A stretch of DNA of 64,000 nt from Cycas panzhihuaensis (GCA_023213395.1 CM041465.1:69943741-70007740), one strand, 5' to 3'. Positions 20,916 to 32,807 are shown, counted from the first letter of the stretch. The notes: generated from the letters alone by a model not told the origin. Translations and numbers: made by a program.

Positions 20916-22406
20916 TTGATACTAACCCTAAGGGAAACGGCTTGGTATTGGTACTTAGCCCACCAAACTACCCTCCAAAATTGGAAAGATTTGTTAACCG
21001 CATTTAGAATGCAATTCGATTACCCGAATCAATTAACTATTCCATTATTCCATATAGGTAATAATCCTGAGGGACACATACAGAACTGTAAGCAACAGTG
21101 GATCCTTTTAGGAATACCAAAAGGAACTTGGGTTAATCACTTTTATCATACCCTAAGAAGAGTTGCAAAAGAATGGTTCTTAGGAAAAGAACGAAATTCG
21201 GATATCAATTGGGAAAACTTGAAGGGATCTTTCATAAAAACTTTTACATACTCAGCAGAAGATAAAAAAGTCGATAAAATCCTAAAAAATATTAGAAAAA
21301 TGAGTATAAACCTAGAACAGGGAATTAGAGTCGCAAATGAAGAGAAGGAGGAATCAGAAGAAGAAGACAGTCCAAACTATCCTGCAGAATATACAGAAAT
21401 AAACATTGGAGAGAGAGAATTAGAACATACTCCTGCCCATCAACTCGGAAACGAAGGTGAAATTGAAGTGACTAAAGCAAAAATTACTAAAATCAATATA
21501 GGAAGTCAACAGGATCCCAAAACGATATGGATCAGAGACTATTGGGATAATCAGACGATAGCAAAAGCTCAACAATTGTTTGAAGAGTACCGTCATGTAT
21601 TCGCATGGTCATATAAGGATCTAAAAGGGATTCCCCCCGAAATTGAGATGCATCACATTGATCTAATAGAAGAAGCGAAACCAGTAAAGCAAATGCCATA
21701 TAGAATGAATCCCAAATACAAAGAAAAGGTGAAAATGGAATTAGATAAGATGTTAGAAGCCGGGTATATTTATGAGATTGATTACAGCGATTGGGTGAGC
21801 CCTATGGTAGTAGTTCCAAAGAAGAATGGGAAAATACGTGTCTGTGTGGACTGCAGACAATTGAACAAAGTAACAAAAAAGGACCCCTTTCCATTACCCT
21901 TCACAGAAGACATTCTAGAAACTGTGGGAGGGAATGAGGTATATTCTTTTACTGATGGGTTCAGTGGATACAACCAAGTACAGATTGCTCCGGAAGATCA
22001 AGCCAAAACCACATTCGTTACCGAATGGGGGACATATGCCTACAGAGTGATGCCGTTTGGATTAACAAATGCTCCAACTACATTCCAGAGAATAGTAATC
22101 AACATATTTCAGAAGATGATTAGAGACAAAGTGGCGATATTTTTGGATGATTGGACCTTATACAGACTGATGAAAAATCATATGGAAAACTTGAAAGAAA
22201 TGCTACAAACGTGTCGTGAAAATAAGTTGTCTCTAAACCCAGAAAAATGTACCTGTTTGGTACCCTTCGGGAGTTTATTGGGGCATATCGTTAACAAAGA
22301 AGGATTGCTAACAGATCCAGCCAAAGTTTCTGTAATTTTGCATTTTCCGATACCGCTTACGAGGAAGCAGTTGAAAGATTTTTTGGGATTGACAGATATT
22401 ACGTAA
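20916..22406 (+). pseudogene. C1 gag-like region plus reverse transcriptase
   Basis: Codons 1-130 hold two stretches with retrotrans_gag character: LRETAWYWYLAHQTTLQNW then KDLLTAFRMQFDYP, and LRRVAKEWFLGKERNSDINW then ENLKGSFIKTF. An acidic linker leads to RT: FAWSYKDLKGIPPEI, DWVSPMVVVPKKNGKIRVCV, FTDGFSGYNQ, FGLTNAPTTFQR and the active site VAIFLDDW (FLDD box). The thumb is HIVNKEGLLTDPAKV, and the frame is lost at FLGLTDIT, where C2 reads FLGLNGYYKKF. RT copies the element RNA into cDNA. All catalytic Asp residues are present, so only the frameshift and upstream stops disable it. Confidence 0.88.
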
Positions 22407-22465
22407 AATTTATCGAGGATATGCATACATATCGTGACCCTTAGAGGAACTATTGAGGAAAAATA

Positions 22466-22855
22466 TTGAATGGGAATGGACGTATCGACGAGAATGCATT
22501 TGAAACTCTGAAGAAAGCCATTGTATCAGCACCTATATTACGATTTCCCGATTGGACAAAAACTTTCCATGTGCATGTGGACGCTTCGCTATACGCTCTT
22601 GGATGCGTATTAGCTCAACCAAGTGATGACAAGATAGATTATCCAGTGTATTTTGCAAGTCGGAAACTTACAAAAGCCAAGCAGAACTATACTACGACAG
22701 AAAGAGAAGCACTCAGATTGGTGTACGCATTGCAGAAATTTCAACATTACTTACTAGCAAATCCATTCATATTCTTTGTGGATCATCAAGCGCTCATGTA
22801 CCTCGTGAATAAACCAATAATGAGGGGTCGAATCACAGTGGTCGATGTTATTTCA
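22466..22855 (+). pseudogene. C1 RNase H
   Basis: RNase H of the RT_RNaseH type: FHVHVDASLYALGCVLAQ, DYPVYFASRKLTKAKQNYTT, TEREALRLVYALQKFQHYL and FFVDHQALMYLVN. The expected Asp, Glu and Asp are present. The frame breaks near 22850 (MRGRITVV, where the other frame reads RWSMLFQQFSFKIIVK). It removes the RNA strand during cDNA synthesis. Confidence 0.85.
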
Positions 22856-24257
22856 ACAGTTTTCTTTCAAAATTATTGTAAAACTGGGGAAAGCTCATAT
22901 TATTCCAGACCAATTATCAAGGATTCCAAATGGAGAAAGAGCTACGGGAATACCAGATGATTTTCCAGATGCAGCATTGTTCAACGTGGAAGCAGTTCCA
23001 ACAGACTAGTATGAGGGGATACCAGAATATTTGGCAACCGGAAAAGTAGCACCAAAATTGGATCGTACTGAACGGCGAAATTTTATTAGAAAAGTTGCAC
23101 CATACCAATTGATCAGTGGAGAATTGTACAAACTGGGACCTGATGATGTGTTACGATGATACGTTCGACCTCATGAGATCAATCAGCTCATGAGCCAAGC
23201 GCACGAGGGTGTAGCAAGAGGACATATGGGGAAGTTGGCAACGTGGAGAAAGATCTTGATGTCCGAATTCTGGTGGCCAACGATGTTCGAGGATGTAAAG
23301 AAATGGATACGAACATGCGACTATTGTCAACGGGTTGGAAAACCTAATCGGCAGGATTTCCAACCATTACACCCAATTTTACCATTTGCACCATTCGAGA
23401 AATGGGGACTCGACTTTGTGGGACTAATCAAACCAGTCGCTCGGAGATCTAAAACCCGATATATCCTAGTCGCAACTGATTATATGACAAAATGGGTGGA
23501 AGCGAGAGCATTAAAGACAGCAGATTCAGAGAGTATAGCCAGATTCCTGTATGAAGTGATTATCACACGATTTGGGTGCCCTCTAGAGATCGTCAGCGGC
23601 CAAGGTGCCCATTTCCTGAACCAGACCATAAAAGTGTTGACATCCACTTTCATGATCAGCCATCGGAAATCAACACCATATTACCCACGAGTGAATGGGC
23701 AAGCAGAAAGTTCAAACAAAATTATTGAGAATTGTTTACGGAAGATATGCGATGTGGGACGATCTGACTGGGCAAAGAAACTACCGTCGGTATTATGGGC
23801 ATTTAGAACAACTTACAAAAGATCGATTGGACAAACTCCATTCCAGTTAGTTTATGGAACGAAAGCTATTCTTCCGATTGAATTTGAGATACCAAGCTTG
23901 AGAATCGCTATGCAATGCCGCTTGGACGATTTCCAATCCCTACGACAACGATTGGAAGAACTAATACAGCTAGAGGAAAAAAGACACATGGTGAAGTGGT
24001 TGCAAAATATAGAGAAAAAACGACAAAAGGCATCGCACGATCAACATCTGCGAATGCCACAATTCAGGGAAGGAGACCAAGTGTTACTTTACGACAGCAA
24101 ATTCAGGATGCACCCCGGCAAACTCAAGATGCGGTGGTTGGGACCTTACATCACAGAAAAAATCTTCGACAATGGATCGGTCAAGTTACGAGAAATTGAT
24201 GGGCCATTGCTACCAACTCGGGTAAATGGTAGCAGGTTGAAACCATACATGCAGTAG
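22856..24257 (+). pseudogene. C1 integrase
   Basis: The linker (HIIPDQLSRIPNG..., stops at about 23008 and 23158) leads to the HHCC zinc domain (HEGVARGH, CDYCQR). The core has Asp in WGLDFVGLI. The second catalytic Asp is Gly (VSGQGAHF; C2 has VSDQGAHF), and the Glu is present (NGQAESSNK). The C-terminal part reads FREGDQVLLYDSKF and KLKMRWLGPY. The open part 23190-24257 is 355 codons and ends LKPYMQ. No chromodomain is evident after the core. Loss of the central Asp should abolish activity. Confidence 0.88.
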
Positions 24258-24784
24258 GCAAGTTACCAGCCGGATCAGCTGGTTGTACCATAACGTGTTG
24301 CATGAATTGAGGCAGAATGGTTGCCTTGATACCGAAACATGATCCAGTTCGGTATGGATACGAAAAAAAAATGGAAAAAATAGAAAAAAACAACCGTAAC
24401 TCATCACATACATAAGCAATAGCATGATGATTATAAACTAAAAAAAAAAAAAAAAATATTCAGAGAAAAATTCAAAAGCATACAAGCAAAATATATTTTA
24501 TGTACTAAAAAGGTATGCTACCAGGTACGCACAGTTAAAAAAGTGACCAAATTACAAAAATTACACTATACGCATTGTGGAAACACAGTCTAGTACGCAT
24601 AGTTCAAAAATTGAATAAAATTATACTATACGTACCTGAAAAATACGCAGTCAGGCACGCACAGTGTAAAGGAAGCCTAACTTACCCGGTTACATCAAAC
24701 GTACCTAAAACGTACGTAGTCGAGTACGCACAGTGAAAAGTGAATAACATTATACGTACCAATAAGCACGTATAAGACAAAACA
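24258..24784 (+). promoter_or_regulatory. C1 spacer between integrase and 3' ORF, repeated GTACGCA motif
   Basis: Noncoding. The string GTACGCA or a close variant recurs about every 60-100 bases (near 24525, 24592, 24654, 24723, 24828), each followed by CAGT or AGT and an A-rich run. The C2 equivalent (28680-28340, minus) is clearer. A leader or internal promoter for the downstream ORF is a possible role; nothing proves it. An A17-18 run lies at about 24440-24456. Confidence 0.5.
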
Positions 24785-26146
24785 GTGAATAAGACAAAAC
24801 ATTATGTACCTACCAGCATTCCCGTGAGGTACGCAGCAGAAAACGACGGACGAATTGACCGTGAATTTTTCCGCCAAGCAACTGAAGGACACCCGTACGA
24901 CCCTGGAAGACGGAAAAGTGAATCCGGTACGCATTGCGGCACAATATTTCATGGAAATTACAAACCATACCCAAAAGGTAGGCACGTAGGGTTCCTATTT
25001 GCACTCTTTGGTTATTACAGCTATCTCTGGAATTCCACAGCCAATATGAGGACAGCAGGATGCCAAGAGGCTTTTATACCAAAGCTTAAACAGGAATTAC
25101 AAGTTTTACCATCTCAATTCCAAACCAAGGTAAGACAAGCAGGATGGGGAGACTACATTTACTGTAATCCTATGTATTATGACCCAGAACTCATGGACCA
25201 AATCCTGTTAGCACTAAAAAAATATAGCAGGAAGGTCAAGATGGATGCGGAGATAATTCACACAATAACAAAACTTCCGAATGAAGGGGAAATCCCCCTG
25301 GTTACCAAGAGGTTAGAAGTCAACCGTGAAATGTGGTTAAGAGAACTATGCCAAGAAAATACTCAGATAATGTCTGGTGGAATTCGTGTGGCAGATATTG
25401 TAGATGTCAGACTTCAGTGGATAGCGAAAGTTATAAATTCACGATTTTTGTCAAAATGGAAGTATACATACATTCCAGGAGGTATGATGCCAGTATTATT
25501 AAAAATTCGGGATGGAGAAAAAATGAATTGGTCCGAATTTTTGGCAAAAAATATGAGGCAGCAAATTAAGGAAATCATGATACATCCTTTTCGACATCCC
25601 TCCTTATTATTGGCCATCTTATTTTATCAATGTCCGGAGGTTCAGTTAACGAGAACCACCATTTCTCCGAGGGAACCTATCATAAAATAGTGGGTGGCAG
25701 AATTCCCAGATTCAATTCACAACCTGGAAGCAAAAGGAAGAGTTCAAAAACAAATGAATAAGGTACTCACCTGGTTGCAGCAAACACCAGGAACACCTAT
25801 TCCGCATCGGACAAAGCAAGTTGTCCACAAAAGAGGTAAACGGAAGAAAGGTGAGGAGGAATCAGGGGAGGAGGAAGACGAAGCTGAAGCTTTCTGGGAA
25901 GAATGGGAAGACTTCCCTCTGCCAATGGAAGCAGGTGAAGCCTTAGCACCTCCCCCACCAAATAATAAATTAGGACATATCATTCAGCTTATTCAAGAAA
26001 TGGAGGAAGGGTACAAAGCCGAGATAGCTGCACTTCAAGATAAAATTAAGGAAAAAGATGGTATAATTGCTACATTAACACAAATTAATGAGGAGATCTT
26101 AGCAGCACGAGACTCAGCAAGACAGAGGCAACAGGAGCAGCCTTGA
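24785..26146 (+). pseudogene. C1 extra ORF downstream of integrase
   Basis: Two open parts (24785-25690, 25694-26146) in one frame are split by a single TAG; C2 has Arg at that place. Together they span about 453 codons. The conserved core includes YIYCNPMYYDPELMDQI, RLQWIAKVINSRFLSKWK, YTYIPGGMMP and HPSLLLAILFYQCPE. An acidic stretch follows (EEESGEEEDEAEAFWEEWED), then a C-terminal coiled coil (MEEGYKAEIAALQDKIKEKD). There is no signal peptide or clear membrane anchor, so it does not look like an envelope protein. I do not recognise the family. Related frames are in C2, G, D1 and D2. Confidence 0.7.
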
Positions 26147-26240
26147 GACAGCGAGGGGGAGGAATACCCCAAATTTAAAAAATTTTTTGGAATTTTGTTG
26201 AGCAAGGATGCTCAAACCCATACTGTTGACCCAGGATAGA

Positions 26241-27043
26241 TGTTCGGGTATATTTTGGATCATATGGCTGTTGGAAGACCAGAGGTAGGCTAGATAACCC
26301 TGGATGTGTAGGTACGGACCGTACGGAGGTACGCACGAGGCAAAACAGTGGAAAAAACTAGCATTCTGGGTACGTATGACAGGTGCACTGAACGGCACGC
26401 AACACAAATACGTACCATCGCAGTAACGAAAATAGATGATGCACGCGATGACAAGACGGACCAGTGGGAGACTAGGGAGTTGCCAGACGTACGGACAGGA
26501 TTAAGGCATTGGTTAAGGCGTAACCAATGATTAATGAAAAGGTACGCTTGACTAGAGGGGTACAGTTATGACAGACAGTCATAACCCTTTAGCCAAAAAG
26601 GTACGAAGAGGCACATTTAAGGAAGCTCGCAAGGACCATTCGGTCAGGTGAGAGCCGAATATTCAGGGTACGCAATGGTGCGGATGCCAGTACGTATGAC
26701 AGCCAATTGGAGCCGTGTATAATGATGAGTACCACCTAGGTACACATGTAACAAAAGTGTGTATGCTGCTGGAATGCACAGGAATGCATTCCAGCCCTCT
26801 GTGTAATCAACTTATTGCTTAATGGAAAGAAGAGTTACGTAGAATTGATATTGTATGTGTTATATGGCTGAATGTGTATCAATCGTGTTATTGCATGATC
26901 ATGCTATGTGGTATAAAGTTAAGAAGGAGTATGTGTACTTTCTGCGATGATATGTTGACTGTATCCTTAACTAGACTATAATCTGTGCAATTGACAAGTG
27001 TGTTTATCTCATAAGTGTAATAAGATAATCTCCCAAGTCAACA
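26241..27043 (+). repeat. 3' LTR of gypsy C1
   Basis: TGTTCGGGTATATTTTGG...CCCAAGTCAACA, paired with 16578-17386. The bases between the last ORF and the LTR carry a purine tract (GCGAGGGGGAGGAATA, about 26149-26164) and the AGCAAGGATGCTCAAA motif shared with C2, D1 and G. Confidence 0.9.
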
Positions 27044-27048
27044 CTGTC

Positions 27049-28330
27049 CTATGGCCAGAATTTCTTCATTGATTTGGGTCAGTGTGGCAATTATTGCATC
27101 TTTTTCTTTAAGTTTTTCCTGAAGGGCTGCTATTTCTGCCTTGTACCCTTCTTCCATGTCCATAATTAGTTGTATGATCTGACTGGATTTATTATCTGTC
27201 GAGGGTGGTACTGATGTCTCTCCCATTTCTATTATGGGTGGAAAGTCTTTCCATTCTTCTAGTGAAGGTTCCACTTCTTCTGCCTCTGCTGGTTCTTCCT
27301 TGTCCTTCTTTCTTTTGCCACTTTTCCTTATGGTTTACTTAGCCCGATGAGGAATGGGTGTCCCAGGGGTTTGTTGTAACCATTTAAAAACCTTATTCAT
27401 TTGCTTTTGTACCCTCCTTTTCACTTCTTGATTATGTGTTGTATCTGGAAATTCAATCACCCACCTTTTAATGAGTGGTTCTTTTGGAGAAGTGGTTGTT
27501 TTCACAAATTGTACATTTGGACATTGATAAAACAGGATAGCTAGCAACAATGAAGGGTGGCGAAGAGGATGAGTCATTATTTCCTGAATTTGCTGCCGCA
27601 TGTCTTCTGCCAGGAATTCTGACCAATCCATTTTCTCTCCATCGCGAATCTTCAATACTATTGGCATCATTCCCCCTGGAATGTATGTGTATTTTCTCTT
27701 TGATAAAAACCTAGAATTAATAACTTTTGCTATCCACTGTAATCGAATGTCTTTTATATCGCCACAGATTCCACCTGAAGTTAGTTGTGTGTTTTCTTGG
27801 CAGAACTCCTTTAACCATAACTCACGGTCCACTTCCAAGCGTTTGGTTGCTGTGGGTACTTCCCCTTCATTGGGAAGTCCTGTTATCAGATGCACAATCT
27901 CTGCATCTAGTTTAATTTTGCTTATGTCCTTTTTTAATTTTGCTAAAATGCTTTCCATAATTTATGGGTAGTAGTACATAGGGTTACAGTATATGTACTC
28001 TCCCCAAGCAGCTTGCTTGATTTTTGCCTGAAATTGAGAGGGTAATGCTTCGAGGTCCTTCTTTAATCTGGGTATAAAAATCTCCTGACAACCTGTTGTC
28101 CTCATGCTGGCTATGGGATTCCAGAGACAAAACCGAAATAACCTGGAATATGGATACGAACCCTACGTGCATACCTTTGCTGGTATGGTTACTGTTTTCT
28201 GGACTTATACTCGCTGATTTGAGGCTGAATTTTGTCCTTCTGTCTCCTTGGATCGCAAGGGCTTTCCTTGGCTGCTTGCTGTTGAGAATCCAGACGGAAT
28301 TATGCTTGATTTTCTGTTGCGTACCGCACG
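27049..28330 (-). pseudogene. C2 extra ORF downstream of integrase
   Basis: Minus strand. The main open part is 27958-27335 (207 codons: AEIVHLITGLPNEGEVPTAT, RLQWIAKVINSRFLSKRK, YTYIPGGMMPIVLKIRDGEK), then, after a stop at 27335, the coiled-coil part 27274-27049 (MEEGYKAEIAALQEKLKEKD). The last codons and the stop (RPQEQP*) lie beyond C1 at 16577-16550. The N-terminal part upstream of 27960 is recognisable but frameshifted. Identity to C1 is high over the core, with mainly conservative changes, which suggests past selection on the protein. Confidence 0.7.
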
Positions 28331-28339
28331 GGAATGCTT

Positions 28340-28680
28340 GCAGGTACGTAATATATACTTGTCTTATTCGCCTCTTTTCTTCTATGCGTACTTCGACGAC
28401 ATACTTTTTCAGGTACGCATAGTGTAAACTGGTTAACTTATCCACTTTTTAACTATGCGTACCCTGTAGCGTACTTTTCCGGTATACATAATGTATTTTG
28501 GCCTGTTTTACATAGTGCGTACTAGATAGCATACTTTTTTCGGTACACAGTGTGTATTTTGCCTTATTTTACATGGTGCGTACCAGATAGCATACTTTTC
28601 TGGTATGTATTTTGTATTTTACACAGTGCCTACCTGGTAACATACTGTTCCTGGTACGTGTAGTGTATTTTGCCGGTATG
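28340..28680 (-). promoter_or_regulatory. C2 spacer: array of inverted-repeat units
   Basis: About five units of 50-70 bases, each with a GCGTAC arm and a GGTAC/GGTAT arm able to pair. The first is a perfect 10-bp inverted repeat, CTATGCGTAC (28382-28391) and GTACGCATAG (28413-28422). Another is GCGTACCAGA (28578-28587) with TCTGGTATGT (28599-28608). The array sits between integrase and the extra ORF, where C1 has its GTACGCA repeats. It could form RNA hairpins or be a protein-binding array. Confidence 0.6.
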
Positions 28681-28934
28681 TATGTAAAAAAATCAGATTT
28701 TTTGATAGAATTCTTTCTTATCCTTGATAATATCCTTGTTATCAATGATTATTCTTATTGCTTATGTATATGGTATGAGTTACGGTTGTTTTTTCTTGTT
28801 TTTCAATTTTTTTTGTATTTTTGTTTCCATACCAAACTAGATCACATTCCGGTATCAAGGCAATTCGATTTGCCTCAACTTCATGCAACGCGCTATAGTA
28901 CAGCCAGTTGATCCGGCTGGTGAGCTAATCTATT

Positions 28935-30344
28935 CAACATATGGTTTTAACCTGCTACCATTCACTCGAGTTGGTAGCAGCGGCCCATCAATTTCCCGTA
29001 GTTGCATCGATCCATTCTCAAAGATTCTCTCTGCGATTGAAGGTCCTAACCATCACATCTTGAGTTTACCGGGGTGCATCTTGAACTTGTTGTCGTAAAG
29101 CAACACTTGATCACCTTCTTTGAATTGAGGTTTGCGTAAATGTCGATCATGCCATGCCTTTTGTCGTCTCTTTTCTATATTTTGCAACCATTTCGCCATA
29201 TGTCATTTCTCTTATAACCGCACCAATTCTTCCAATCGTTGTCGTAAGGATTGAAAGTCGTTTAATCGACACTGCATAGCGGTTCGTAGACTTGGTATTT
29301 CGAATTTTGTCGGAAGAATAGCTTCTGTTTCGTAGACGAGCTGGAATGGAGTTTGTCCAGTTGATCTTTTATAAGTTGTTCTGAATGCCCATAACACGGA
29401 TGGCAATTTCTCGGCCCAATCGGATCTGCCGACGTCACATATTTTTCTTAAACAGTTCTCAATTATTTTGTTTGAACTCTCTGCTTGTCCATTTGCCCTT
29501 GGGTAATATGGTGTAGACTTCCAATGGCTTATCATAAAAGCCGATGTCAATATCTCTATGGTTTGATTCAGAAAATGGGCACCTTGGTCACTCACAATCT
29601 CCAAAGGGCATCCAAATCGTGTAATAACCACTTGCATGCAATCGGGCTGTACTTTCTGCATCTGCTTTTCTTAAGGCTCTTGCTTCTACCCACTTTGTCA
29701 TATAATCTGTTGCCACTAAAATATATCAGGCTTTTGATCGACGGGCGGCTGGTTTAATTGGTCCAACGAAGTCGAGTCCCCATTTCTCGAACGGTGCCAG
29801 AGGTAGAATGGGATGTAGGGGTTGAAAATCTTGTCGATTAGGTTTCCCAACCCGTTGGCAATAGTTGCAGGCTTGAATCCATTTTCTTACGTCTTCGAAC
29901 ATGGATGGCTACCAGAATCCAGACATCAAGATTTCCTCCATGTGGCTAATTTACCCATGTGTCCACCTGCTACACCTTCATGCGCTTGGGACATAATCTG
30001 GTTGATCTCGTGTGGTTGTACGCATCGTCGCAAGGTCCCAGTTTATACAATTCTCCGTTTATTAATTCATATGGTTCTGCTTTTCTGACGAAATTTTGTC
30101 GTTCCGTATGGTCCAATTCTACCGGCACCTCTCCAGTCGCTAAGCATTCTGGTATTCCCTCATACCAGTCCGTTGGAATTGCCTCCACGCTGAACAATGC
30201 TGCGTTTGGAAAGTCATCTGGTATTCCTGTAGCTTTTTCCCCATTTGAGATTCTTGACAACTGATCAGGTATAATATGGGCTTTTCTAGGTTTCACGATA
30301 ATTTTAAAAGAAAATTCTTGAAACAGCATTAACCATCTGTTGAT
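28935..30344 (-). pseudogene. C2 integrase
   Basis: Minus strand. The upstream linker (HIIPDQLSRISNGEKATGIP, 30280-30220) runs to the HHCC region (30010-29850, with stops and a frameshift). The core has LDFVG at about 29775, VSDQGAHF at about 29580 and NGQAESSNK at about 29490, so all three acidic catalytic residues remain. The C-terminal part is QFKEGDQVLLYDNKF (about 29120). Stops are scattered, including one near 29730. The long open part is 29661-29212. Confidence 0.82.
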
Positions 30345-31976
30345 TCACCCTCTCATTATTGGTTTGTTCACCAGATACATCAATGCTTGGTGGTCCACGA
30401 AGAACAAGAATGGATTTGCTAATAAATAGTGTCGAAATTTCTGCAGCGCATACACCATGCCGAGCGCTTCTCTCTCTGTCATGGTATAATTTTGCTCTGC
30501 CTTTGTGAGTTTCCGACTTGCGAAGTATATCGGATGGTCCATCTTGTCATCACTAGGTTGGGCCCATACACATCCAATAGCGTATTGTGAAGCATCCACG
30601 TGTACATGGAAGATTTTCTTCCAATCAGGAAATCGCAATATGGGTGCTGATATGATGGCACGTTTTAATGCTTCAAATACTTGTTGTTGTTCTTCCATCC
30701 ATTCCCATTCAATATTCTTTTCTAACAATTCCTCCACGGGTCCTAATATGTATGCATATCCCCTGGTGAATTTTTTGTAATATCCATTCAACCCCAAGAA
30801 ACCTTTCAATTGCCTCCTCGTAAGTGGTATAGGAAAATGTAAAATTGCAAATACTTTGGCTGGATCTGTCAGCAATCCTTCTTTGCTGACGATGTGTCCC
30901 AATATATTTCCGAAGGGTACCTGGAAGGCACATTTCTCTGGGTTCAAACACAATTTGTTTTCTCGGCATGTTTGTAACATCTCTCTCAAGTTTTCCATGT
31001 AATCTTTCATTAATCCATGTAACGTCCAATCGTCTAAGAATACTGCCACTTTTTCCCCAATAAATTTCTAAAATATGTTGATCACGATTCTCTGGAATGT
31101 GGCCGGTGCATTCGTAAGACCAAATGGCATTACTTTATAGGCATAAGTTCCCCATTATGTCACAAATGTGGTTTTTGCTTGATCTTCTGGGGCAATCTGC
31201 ACTTGATTGTACCCACTAAATCCGTCGGTGAAGGAATATATCTCATTTCCTCCCACCGCTTCCAAAATGTCTTCTGTAAATGGTAACGAAAAGGGATCCT
31301 TCTTTGTTACCTTATTTAATTGTCTGTAATCCACACAGACACGTATTTTCCCATTCTTTTTGGGAACTACTACTACAGGGCTCACCCAGTCACTGTAGTC
31401 AATCTCGTAAATGTATCCTGCTTCCAACATTTTATCTAGCTCTGCTTTCACCTTTTCCTTATACTTGGGATTCATGCGGTATGGTCGCTGCTTCACTGGT
31501 TTTGCTTCCTCTACCAAATCAATATGATGCATTCCTATTTCCGGGGGAATACCTTTTAGGTCTTTATATGACCATGCAAATACGTCACGGAACTCTTCGA
31601 ACAACTGCAGAGCTTTAACATCTTGTTTGATTATCCCAATAATTTCCGATTCAGACGTTTGGGATCGTCTTTCTTTGACATTGATTTCAATAGTTTTTAA
31701 TTTGGTTACTTCAATATCCTCCTTATTTCCGGTTTTGTGCCCAGGGGTATCTTCTATTTTTCTTTCTCCAATGTTGATTTCCGTGAATTCTGCCGAATAA
31801 TTCATGATTTCTTCTTCCTCACCATATGCAGATTCTTCTTCCTCTTTATTTGTAATTCCTTGCTCTAAATTTATGCTCATTCTTCTAATATTCTTCAAGA
31901 TTCTATCTATATTTTTGTCTTCTGATCCATGCATAAAAGTTTTTATAAAGGATTCCTTCAGATTTCCCCAAGTCAC
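30345..31976 (-). pseudogene. C2 reverse transcriptase and RNase H
   Basis: Minus strand. RT fingers and palm are at 31976-31155 (DWVSPVVVVPKKNGKIRVCV, FTDGFSGYNQVQ). A stop and shift follow, then VAVFLDDWTLHGLMKDYMEN (31049 onward) and a thumb with GYYKKFTRGYAYILGP. RNase H (FHVHVDASQYAIGCVWAQ, TEREALGMVYALQKF, FFVDHQALMYLVNKP) ends at the TGA near 30345. The polymerase active site is FLDD as in C1. It is the less damaged of the two RTs apart from a stop near 31153. Confidence 0.88.
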
Positions 31977-32790
31977 ATCCAGGCTTTGTTCCTTTCCTAA
32001 GAACCAATCCTTCGCTACCCATCCCAGGGTGTGGTAGAAGTAGTTAGGCCAGATCTTTTTGGGTATACTTAGGGATGTCCATTTTTGTTTACACTTCTGT
32101 ATATGCTCACTAGGATTTTGACCTACATGGAATATCGGGATGTCTCAATGTTTTGGATGGTCGAATCAAAGTCGAAATGTTGCTTGTAGCTCCTTCCAAT
32201 CTTGGAGAATGGTTTGATGGACTAGGTACCAATACCAAGTCATTCCCCGTAAGGTAAGTACTAGGTCTTGTTGCCACCAATTTTTATCCCAATTCCCATG
32301 CTCCATCCAGTATTCAATGCAGTGGGTTAGATGGGTAGCCCCATATAATTGTTCTCCATAGAAAGGCGTAACATGATTCCCAATATAAGTTTCACAGTTT
32401 GTTTCTTTTGGGATAGTTATACTACTGCCTAGACCAGAGTCTCTAGAAGTATTACTGCCGATTCCCCTTCCATTCCCTTGGATTTGGCACCAATCGTTGG
32501 AAGGGACCGGTTGCTGGGTGGGTATACTTCTAAGGAAGATGAGGAAGGAAATAATAAAGGGAGGGATAGGGAATCTACCTTAGGACCCACGCCTGACGTA
32601 GAAGGGAGGTTCGGATTACTATGAGCTACTATAAGACTATGAAAAATACTAAGTCTACTAGGGAGATTTTGGTCTAGTTTTGTGTTATCCATTGAACTGT
32701 CATTAGTCATTATGTATTCAAAAGAATCTAAATTATCATTAATGTTCTCAATTACACATTTAGACAATAAATTATATCTATGAGGAAGAA
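31977..32790 (-). pseudogene. C2 Ser/Pro linker and gag-like region before RT
   Basis: Minus strand. 32767-32429 matches the C1 linker (SIFHSLIVAHSNPNLPSTSG, SLEVYPPSNRSLPTIGAKSK). After a frameshift it continues FYGEQLYGATHLTHCIEYW, LVLTLRGMTWYWYLVHQTIL, QDWKELQATFRLRFDHPK and GWVAKDWFLGKEQ, with TWGNLKESFIKTF entering the RT frame. The presence of the same block in two separately inserted copies shows it is part of the family, not an accident in C1. Confidence 0.6.
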
Positions 32791-32807
32791 TTTACTTCAT
32801 AGGTGTC

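Larger units (their letters stand above)
16573..27048 (+). mobile_element. Ty3/gypsy element C1 with 5-bp TSD
   Basis: LTRs are at 16578-17386 (809 bp) and 26241-27043 (803 bp), flanked by the perfect TSD CTGTC (16573-16577, 27044-27048). Order: gag, protease, extra gag-like region, RT, RNase H, integrase, spacer, extra ORF. It is inserted, in opposite orientation, within the final codons of the extra ORF of its sister C2; removing C1 joins that ORF to its stop codon. In-frame stops and at least three frameshifts make it defective. Confidence 0.93.

Noticed and set aside
24785-26146. Envelope gene in the extra ORF
   Set aside because: No signal peptide, no C-terminal membrane anchor and no glycoprotein-type Cys pattern. 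The coiled coil alone is not enough.
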